Source of the DNA: Bacteroidia bacterium
GTDB taxonomy: Bacteria > Bacteroidota > Bacteroidia > Bacteroidales > BM523
Direction: 5' to 3'
NCBI GenBank assembly: GCA_016209245.1
Contig: JACQWN010000469.1
Span: 1 to 10,553 of the forward strand
DNA length: 10,553 nucleotides
A program made the position numbers and the translations under genes. Numbering within the stretch: the stretch's first letter is position 1; each line of letters begins with the position of its first letter. The notes under the pieces were generated by a model. The model had not been told where the DNA came from. It saw only the letters and a program-made list of their open reading frames with translations, and did not search any database. Positions 5,856-10,553 of this stretch are shown here, in pieces.

Positions 5856-6030
5856 AACTGCCGACTGCCAACTGCCGACTGCCGACTGCCTACTGCCGAC
5901 TGCCGACTGCCGACTGCCGACTGCCTACTACCAACTGCCAACTGCCAACTGCCGACTGCCGACTGCCAACTACCAACTGCCAACTGCCAACTGCCAACTG
6001 CCAACTGCCAACTGCCAACTGCCAACTGCC
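5856..6030. repeat. Heptanucleotide minisatellite, 25 units
   Basis: Twenty-five consecutive 7-base units fill 175 bases without interruption: mostly AACTGCC and GACTGCC, with TACTGCC, TACTACC and AACTACC variants. The distal eight units next to the tRNA gene are identical AACTGCC copies, which suggests recent expansion at that end. Because 7 is coprime to 3, each strand shows a 7-residue repeat in translation (for example AVGSWQL on the minus strand), but there is no sign of coding selection. The array ends 8 bases from the 3' end of tRNA-Arg. Confidence 0.95.
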
Positions 6031-6038
6031 GTCTATTG

Positions 6039-6110
6039 TAGCCCCACCAGGACTCGAACCTGAATCTGAAGTTTAGGAAACTTCCGTTCTATCCCTTGAA
6101 CTATAGGGCC
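6039..6110 (-). tRNA. tRNA-Arg (anticodon CCU)
   Basis: The minus-strand RNA folds into a full cloverleaf of 72 bases. The acceptor stem is GGCCCTA with TGGGGCT (two G-U pairs), the D stem GTTC/GAAC, the anticodon stem GAAGT/ACTTC with loop TTCCTAA, a 4-base variable loop, and the T arm TCAGG-TTCGAGT-CCTGG. The anticodon CCT (6075-6077) reads the Arg codon AGG. The discriminator is A at 6039 and CCA is not encoded (the next bases are CAA), so it must be added enzymatically, as usual in Bacteroidetes. It lies 48 bases after the aminotransferase stop and may be processed from the same transcript. Confidence 0.95.
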
Positions 6111-6158
6111 GGAATAATAATTTCGGATTTATCTGTGTCTATTTTTTCTTTGATTGAT

Positions 6159-7298
6159 TTACAAATCATGTATTTTTTCGACTGCTTTTTCAAGCGTTTC
6201 ATCTGATTTAGCAAAACAGAATCGTAGTATCTTATTATCAATTTTTTCATGATAAAAAATCGAAACCGGAATTGATGCCACACCATGCTCCTTAGTCATT
6301 CTTTCTGCAAAAACAGTATCTTTTTCATCACTTATTTTGCTGTAGTCCAACAGTTGAAAATATGTCCCTTGCGATGGCCTGATTTTAAACTTGCTACCCT
6401 TGAGAAGACTGATAAAATAATCTCTTTTTTTCTGATAGAATTTATTCAAATGTATATAATTCTCTTTGTCTTTCAAAAATTCCGCAATTGCATATTGTAA
6501 TGGTGTATTTACAGCAAATACAATAAACTGGTGAATTTTACGGAACTCCTTCATAAATGATTCCGGTGCGAGACAATAACCTATTTTCCAGCCGGTGGTA
6601 TGAAATACCTTGCCAAAAGAAGATACAATAAAACTTTTTTCGGCAAGTTTTGGAAACCGGGCTATGCTTTGATGTTCATATCCGTCGAACAGAATATGTT
6701 CATAAACTTCATCACTAAGTATTACAATATTTGTTCCAGCGGTAATCTTTAATAATTTCTCCATGTCGTGCGCAGTAAAAATAGAACCCGTAGGATTATG
6801 AGGGGAATTGATAATAATCATTCTTGTACGCGCATTGACAGCTTTCTGTACTTCATCCCAATTGATACGGAAATATGGAGGTTTTAGCTGAATAAAAACA
6901 GGTTTGCCACCGTTCAGCTTAATTGCAGGAATATAACTGTCGTAAGCCGGTTCAAAAACAATAACCTCATCCTTTTCATTGACTATGCTGCATATTGCAG
7001 TATATAATGCTTGTGTGCCGCCTGCAGTGACAGTAATTTCGCTTTCAGGATTGTATTTTAGCGAATATAGCTCTTCTGTTTTTTGAGCGATGATTTCTCT
7101 TAAAGCCATAACACCTTGCATCGGGGCATATTGGTTACAGCCCTTTTTCATATATTTATTCACTAGTGCAATAAGCTCTTCAGAGCAAGAAAAATCAGGA
7201 AATCCCTGAGATAAATTAATAGCATTATGCTTATTCGCCAAATGGCTCATTAATGTAAAAATCGTCGTCCCTATATCAGGTAGTTTTGAGTATATCAT
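6159..7298 (-). CDS. PLP-dependent aminotransferase, YbdL (methionine aminotransferase) type
   Basis: This is a class I/II aminotransferase that moves the amino group of an amino acid to a 2-oxo acid through pyridoxal phosphate in the cytoplasm. It matches E. coli YbdL closely from the first residues (SKLPDIGTTIF, AINLSQGFPDF, NQYAPMQGV), a group that prefers methionine and aromatic amino acids. PLP residues are in place: Asn168 in NSPHNPTG, Asp196 and Tyr199 in SDEVYEH, Lys230 in SSFGK for the Schiff base, and Arg359 in LRFCFAK for the substrate carboxylate. The 379-residue form from the ATG at 7296-7298 is chosen because it fits the YbdL N-terminus; the longer frame begins with GTG at 7334 inside the preceding gene. 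It starts one base after the ATPase stop, which implies coupled translation. Confidence 0.93.
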   Translation of the reverse strand: MIYSKLPDIGTTIFTLMSHLANKHNAINLSQGFPDFSCSEELIALVNKYMKKGCNQYAPMQGVMALREIIAQKTEELYSLKYNPESEITVTAGGTQALYTAICSIVNEKDEVIVFEPAYDSYIPAIKLNGGKPVFIQLKPPYFRINWDEVQKAVNARTRMIIINSPHNPTGSIFTAHDMEKLLKITAGTNIVILSDEVYEHILFDGYEHQSIARFPKLAEKSFIVSSFGKVFHTTGWKIGYCLAPESFMKEFRKIHQFIVFAVNTPLQYAIAEFLKDKENYIHLNKFYQKKRDYFISLLKGSKFKIRPSQGTYFQLLDYSKISDEKDTVFAERMTKEHGVASIPVSIFYHEKIDNKILRFCFAKSDETLEKAVEKIHDL

Positions 7299-7299
7299 C

Positions 7300-8430
7300 T
7301 TAAATGCTTTTGTTATTTTTTTGTGCGATTTCACGGCAATACATCTCTAATCCCAGATATACTGACTGTCCCTGAGGTTTGAATTCACCTGTTCTGGGAT
7401 TATAAGAAAAGAGATTTTTGCTTACAAGGTTTCCAAGTTCATCCTGAAGTTTATTTTTAGTATATTTTTTTGATAATAATAGCGTAGTGAGAAATCCTTT
7501 TTCTTTGAAATGCCTGTAAGAATCAATCAGAAATTTTTCATCAAAATTGATAAACCTGTAATCGTGGAATCGAACGCAAAATGCTTTAATATCTTTCACA
7601 GCTTCATTTTCCAGAACAGTGTCATTTACTTTGCCTTCCCTGGCAATAATAAGAAGTCTTGACAGGAATACGCTTATCTCCCATACGCTACCGCCGAAAT
7701 AATGCCAGATACGCTGTATCTGTTGTTTAGTAAGCTTAAGGGTCGTGATATTAGATTCGGTATCAAGATTATTCAACCAATATTCAATATGGTTTTTCTG
7801 CAGATAATCAACTTCTAAAAACCGGCTTGTTTTCATTAATTTGCTATCTGTATATATCCGGTCAATAAAATAACCGTCGCTGCTGCAAATCGCTACATGG
7901 CATAAATGCGATTCTTTAGTAATAGCGACAAAAAAATTAAATAATTCATTAATTAATTCACGTTGACTGTTCATATAAATTCCGGACAATGCCTGTAGCT
8001 CATCAATTATTAGCAAGGGATGACGACCCTTTTCGTTCTCTTTCAGCAATTCCTTTTTCATAACCCATAAAGGGTCAATTTCTTTTTTTTCGAGCTTGCG
8101 AAGTGTTTCGAATGATATTTTAAATACTTTCAGGTCATACTCGTATTTACTTCTGACTTCCTTTTCCGGGGCTGAGTCGAGGCGTGAAAAAAACAGGTTA
8201 ATAAAATCAGTATAATTGGCGATTAGAATTTCACGGAGATTGAAAAATTTTACAGGATATTTTTTGGAATCTATTTTGTGCTCAATAAATTTGTAAAGCA
8301 GTGTAGTTTTACCGCTGCTTTTAGGTCCATAAATAAACAGGATATTATCGGGCTGTTCCGATATCCATTTCGATAAAAAATCAAACTCGGGGAGCCGGTT
8401 TATGAATGCCGTAGTTTTTATAAAATCCAT
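7300..8430 (-). CDS. Archaeal-type P-loop ATPase with C-terminal winged-helix region
   Basis: The 376-residue protein has the organisation of archaeal-type ATPases (Pfam ATPase_2-like, STAND/AAA-related). Walker A is GPKSSGKT (35-42), Walker B LLIIDE (139-144), a sensor-like HVAICSSDGYF lies at 178-188, and YFGGSVWEI (244-252) matches the GG-x-W-x-I element of the family. Residues about 295-360 look like a winged helix (FLTTLLLSKKYTKNKLQDEL, then NLFSYNPRTGEF). No membrane segment or signal peptide is seen, so it is cytoplasmic. A paralogue starts at the left edge of the window. The stop is one base from the aminotransferase start; upstream is the hotdog gene 52 bases away. Members of this family are often lineage-expanded and of unknown function; I give none. 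Confidence 0.85.
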   Translation of the reverse strand: MDFIKTTAFINRLPEFDFLSKWISEQPDNILFIYGPKSSGKTTLLYKFIEHKIDSKKYPVKFFNLREILIANYTDFINLFFSRLDSAPEKEVRSKYEYDLKVFKISFETLRKLEKKEIDPLWVMKKELLKENEKGRHPLLIIDELQALSGIYMNSQRELINELFNFFVAITKESHLCHVAICSSDGYFIDRIYTDSKLMKTSRFLEVDYLQKNHIEYWLNNLDTESNITTLKLTKQQIQRIWHYFGGSVWEISVFLSRLLIIAREGKVNDTVLENEAVKDIKAFCVRFHDYRFINFDEKFLIDSYRHFKEKGFLTTLLLSKKYTKNKLQDELGNLVSKNLFSYNPRTGEFKPQGQSVYLGLEMYCREIAQKNNKSI

Positions 8431-8497
8431 TCAGCCATGCGTTATAGTAATCTTTTTTATAATATAATTCTATAGCCTCAACTCAGCCATGCGTTAT
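8431..8497. repeat. 15-base direct repeat of the hotdog gene end
   Basis: TCAGCCATGCGTTAT occurs at 8431-8445 and 8483-8497. The second copy is the last codons of the hotdog gene (ITHG and the TGA stop); the first lies directly before the ATPase ATG, 52 bases away. The spacer bases between the copies do not match each other otherwise. This looks like a duplicated gene end or an insertion footprint. Confidence 0.7.
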
Positions 8498-8863
8498 TAC
8501 AAAACTACCCTTGAATTTCAAAAATGTCTTACCATTTCCGGTAATTATGCAATCAACCTGAACCTCATTGTCGTTTTTCCATATATATTGAAGAATAAAA
8601 TCAATGTATTTTTCTGAAAAAGGTATTATTATACCCGGATGTTTAATATTCTCAGCTTTGGATAGCATAAATTCTTTTTTCTCGATGTATCCGAGTATTT
8701 CCTTTACCATCTGTACCTGACATACCCCCGGAACAATCGGATTCCCGGGAAAATGCCCGTCGAAAATATGATGTCTTTCATTCAGTTCAACTTTTACAGT
8801 GTATTTACCAACATTATTAGCCGGTTCAACAGATAATATCTTGAAAAAATCATTTAAAAGCAT
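8483..8863 (-). CDS. FabZ-like hotdog-fold protein (3-hydroxyacyl-ACP dehydratase family)
   Basis: The 126-residue single hotdog domain carries the family motif HHIFDGHFPGNPIVPGV (31-47), including His37, the catalytic His of FabZ/FabA dehydratases, which remove water from 3-hydroxyacyl-ACP in fatty-acid synthesis. In FabZ the motif continues LILEAMAQ, where Glu is the second catalytic residue; here it reads CQVQMVKE, so Gln51 takes the place of that Glu. The protein is slightly shorter than FabZ (about 150). It may be a specialised thioesterase-like or dehydratase-like member, or a weak enzyme; similar proteins accompany aryl-polyene-type clusters in Bacteroidetes, but no such genes are in view. 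The ATG at 8861-8863 follows a good Bacteroidetes promoter. It is probably the first gene of the hotdog-ATPase-aminotransferase unit. Confidence 0.85.
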   Translation of the reverse strand: MLLNDFFKILSVEPANNVGKYTVKVELNERHHIFDGHFPGNPIVPGVCQVQMVKEILGYIEKKEFMLSKAENIKHPGIIIPFSEKYIDFILQYIWKNDNEVQVDCIITGNGKTFLKFKGSFVITHG

Positions 8864-8885
8864 AATATTATGGTTTAACCCGCCA

Positions 8886-8918
8886 CAAACTTACATAAAA
8901 ATCTTCAATTTATACAAA
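8886..8918 (-). promoter_or_regulatory. Predicted promoter of the hotdog gene
   Basis: The minus strand has TTTG (8915-8918), a 21-base spacer, and TAAGTTTG (8886-8893), matching both halves of the Bacteroidetes promoter (TTTG at -33, TAnnTTTG at -7). Transcription would begin near 8879, about 16 bases before the ATG. This is the most complete promoter match in the window. Confidence 0.6.
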
Positions 8919-9090
8919 ATTTGGCATAATTCAATTGTTAATAACTTTTTTCCAATCCCACATATTCTGCAGATATTTCATTTTTTATGACTATTTCTGA
9001 ATATATTTTGCCAATTTCTGTTTTTTTATTGAAACTTTTATTATTTCAATGCGTATAAATAATATATGCCAATTAAGAGTTGAACCTCAC

Positions 9091-9132
9091 ATGAAAAGCA
9101 ATGAAGATAAGGAGGTGACCATAAAAAAATAA
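9091..9132 (+). other. Tiny 13-codon frame with internal Shine-Dalgarno-like sequence
   Basis: The plus strand has an ATG at 9091 and a TAA at 9130-9132, giving MKSNEDKEVTIKK, immediately before an intrinsic terminator. Within it, AAGGAGGTGA (9109-9118) is a ten-base complement to the 3' end of bacterial 16S rRNA, far stronger than usual in Bacteroidetes. No gene follows on the plus strand, so it is not the leader of anything visible; the region on the right is the IS element. It may be a small RNA end, an orphan leader peptide left after insertion, or chance. The rest of the gene-free stretch 8864-9090 holds only AT-rich DNA and the hotdog promoter. Confidence 0.3.
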
Positions 9133-9168
9133 AAAAGCGATAAAGTTACGGGCCTACGCTTTTTTATT
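9128..9168. terminator. Bidirectional intrinsic terminator
   Basis: AATAAAAAAGCG (9128-9139) and CGCTTTTTTATT (9157-9168) form a perfect 12-base stem around a 17-base loop. On the plus strand the stem ends in TTTTTTATTT; on the minus strand it ends in TTTTTTATTTTTTT. It can stop transcription arriving from the IS element on the minus strand before the hotdog promoter, and end any plus-strand RNA from 8950-9130. Confidence 0.75.
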
Positions 9169-9225
9169 TGAAGAAAATCTAATACTTTTAATGGGACTGT
9201 TAAATTAACAATTTGTTTAACTATA

Positions 9226-10428
9226 CATCAAACGGGATAAATTAGTACATTTTCATTTTTAAAAAATTGGAAATTCAGAGTCAATAATTTTTTTAAATCT
9301 GTCCGATATTTTTGATTGACTGTTTGAAAGAACTCACCTATTGCTTTATGAAATTTCATTGGGGTCTCATAGTATTTTGCATACAGAATTTCTTTTTTGG
9401 TAAACTTCCATAAACGTTCTATAATGTTCAAATTTGGAGAATAAGAAGGCAAAAACAAGAGCGTAATGTTTAATTTTTTTGCTACTTCCTCCACGAATTT
9501 GCAATGTTGGTAACGGGCATTATCTAAAACAATTTTCAAGGGTAAATCTCCGTAATATACTATGAGTTGTTTAAAAAATGCCACAATAGTTTCGGCACTA
9601 ATATAAGATGTATTACTTACAGTGAATACTTCTTTTGTAATGGCATTTACAGTTCCCAACACATTGATTCTATTGCGACCCGAAGCTGCTTTAATATACA
9701 TACGAACTTTGCACCATAAAGCACAAATAAAAGGCTCCAATATAAAATGAGCAGCATCCATAAATAGCAAATGACTTTTTCCATTTTTGGCGTCTTCAAT
9801 TGCAGGTTCTAACGTTGATTTTATCCATTGCTTTTGTTTTTCCGTATCTGCTTTGGCTGGTATATGTCCTGTTTTGATGTAATGCAATCCGTGTCGTTTC
9901 ATAAATGTACGAACCTGAGAAGGACTACGGCTGATTCCTGTCATATCTTCAATTCGCGACTTTGCTTCACGGGCATTCATCGGTGGGCGTTCTGTGAAAG
10001 ATTTTAATATGCTTTCAGAATGGCTTTCTAACCCACTTTTATTAGTGCCATATTGAAATCGGCAAAGAGATTCAAATCCTTCCTTTTGATAAATCTGTGT
10101 CCAATGTCTTACTGAATGGCGATGCAATCCTGTTAATTGTCCTATCATTGTATCAGAGAAGTCAACAGTTGCTTTCATATACACAGCATGTATTCTTTTT
10201 TGAACAATTGGACATGGATAATAAAATTTTTCATAATTTAGCCGCTGAATTTCAGCATCGCTGAGATTTATTAGAAGCATATCTTTCGGTTTTAGATTTA
10301 CCCAAATTGATATGCTTCTTTTTAAATATTCAATACCCTCTGAAAAAAGATAATAACATACATTTGTTAATAACTGAAATATTACTTTGATGTCACTCAT
10401 CTATTGTATAAATTTATCCCGTTTCCTC
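9226..10428 (-). mobile_element. Complete IS630-family insertion sequence
   Basis: The 1203-base element carries one transposase gene and inverted ends. The ends share AAACGGGATAAATT (9230-9243 and the complement at 10411-10424), extending to 18 of 20 matches (9230-9249, 10405-10424). Both sides have the order TA, four bases, AAACGGG, so the TA pairs at 9224-9225 and 10429-10430 are the target duplication typical of IS630; the outer four bases (CATC left, GAGG right) are less conserved. The transposase stop and last codons lie inside the left end. The intact gene suggests a recent or active copy. Confidence 0.88.
9228..10400 (-). CDS. IS630-family DDE transposase
   Basis: This transposase cuts and joins the ends of its IS element, targeting TA. 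The 390 residues hold an N-terminal helix-turn-helix region (about 80-115, MIGQLTGLHRHSVRHW, with GFESL after it), a second helical DNA-binding part (140-180, including GISRSPSQVRTFMKRHGL), and the DDE_3 catalytic core: Asp215 in LLFMDAAHF, Asp293 in IVLDNARYQH, and Glu328 in SPNLNIIERLWK. Exactly 34 residues separate Asp293 from Glu328, the D34E signature of IS630. The frame is complete, with no frameshift. It is somewhat longer than usual (about 340-350): the first 40 residues could be extra, and Met41 (MLLINLSDAEIQRL) is a plausible alternative start at 10280. Confidence 0.95.
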   Translation of the reverse strand: MSDIKVIFQLLTNVCYYLFSEGIEYLKRSISIWVNLKPKDMLLINLSDAEIQRLNYEKFYYPCPIVQKRIHAVYMKATVDFSDTMIGQLTGLHRHSVRHWTQIYQKEGFESLCRFQYGTNKSGLESHSESILKSFTERPPMNAREAKSRIEDMTGISRSPSQVRTFMKRHGLHYIKTGHIPAKADTEKQKQWIKSTLEPAIEDAKNGKSHLLFMDAAHFILEPFICALWCKVRMYIKAASGRNRINVLGTVNAITKEVFTVSNTSYISAETIVAFFKQLIVYYGDLPLKIVLDNARYQHCKFVEEVAKKLNITLLFLPSYSPNLNIIERLWKFTKKEILYAKYYETPMKFHKAIGEFFQTVNQKYRTDLKKLLTLNFQFFKNENVLIYPV

Positions 10429-10430
10429 TA

Positions 10431-10553
10431 AAATTGCCCATGCTGTTTAATACTACACAGCTGGCAATTAAATAGTTGTCATTATGCTTGGTTTCACAAA
10501 TATCAATGCAATAACATAGCTGCCTCTAAGCAACTTCTCAATTATGATTAACA
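10431..10553. other. Right-edge spacer without recognised gene
   Basis: This is the target-side flank of the IS element. I see no open frame, RNA gene or clear promoter. A weak inverted pair, ATTGCC at 10433-10438 and GGCAAT at 10453-10458, is the only structure. Confidence 0.5.

Noticed and set aside
5831..6025. Minus-strand frame translating to AVGSWQL repeats
   Set aside because: It arises from the 7-base minisatellite, which gives a 7-residue repeat in any frame lacking stops; no codon-level selection or gene context.
5856..6030. Heptamer array as a CRISPR or attachment site
   Set aside because: Units are only 7 bases with no spacers, and no integrase or tRNA 3' end duplication is seen.
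7299..7334. Aminotransferase starting at 7334
   Set aside because: That start is GTG inside the ATPase gene; the ATG at 7296-7298 fits the YbdL N-terminus and follows the ATPase stop by one base.

Overview
The window looks like a chromosomal piece from an uncultured or lesser-known member of the Bacteroidetes (probably Bacteroidales-like). The support is AT-rich intergenic DNA, gene starts mostly without Shine-Dalgarno sites, upstream boxes matching the Bacteroidetes -7 element TAnnTTTG, a short 80-residue F1 epsilon subunit paired with atpD, a tRNA gene without encoded CCA, and the short palindromic and tandem spacer repeats often seen in this phylum. Taxonomy is inferred from these traits, not from a search. 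Every convincing gene lies on the minus strand, so transcription runs from high to low coordinates.

From the right edge leftwards: a 1.2 kb IS630-family insertion sequence with terminal inverted repeats and a TA target duplication (9224-10430); a 360-base gene-free stretch with a strong bidirectional terminator and a tiny 13-codon reading frame; a FabZ-like hotdog protein with a substituted active-site Glu; an archaeal-type P-loop ATPase; a YbdL-type aminotransferase starting one base after that ATPase; tRNA-Arg(CCU); 25 copies of a 7-base minisatellite; a mosaic of short direct and inverted repeats; lspA (signal peptidase II); three copies of a 63-base repeat abutting the lspA stop; a 20-codon remnant of a TrmJ/SpoU RNA methyltransferase on the plus strand; a 25-base palindrome; an operon of an NAD-dependent sugar epimerase and a polyprenyl diphosphate synthase; an AT-rich palindromic spacer; then atpD, a 22-base perfect hairpin, atpC, and the start of a second archaeal-type ATPase running off the left edge.

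Functionally this is mostly housekeeping: F1 ATPase beta and epsilon, lipoprotein maturation, prenyl diphosphate synthesis, nucleotide-sugar conversion, amino-acid transamination and a tRNA. The spacers are unusually rich in repeats: at least six different repeat types occur in 10 kb, and two paralogous ATPase genes sit within 8 kb of each other. I see no defence island, CRISPR array or biosynthetic cluster. The points most worth following are the 63-base array whose last hairpin has a flipped loop, the methyltransferase fragment cut off where that array begins, the paired ATPases, the hotdog protein lacking its usual catalytic Glu, and the possible small transcript ending at the 9128-9168 terminator.
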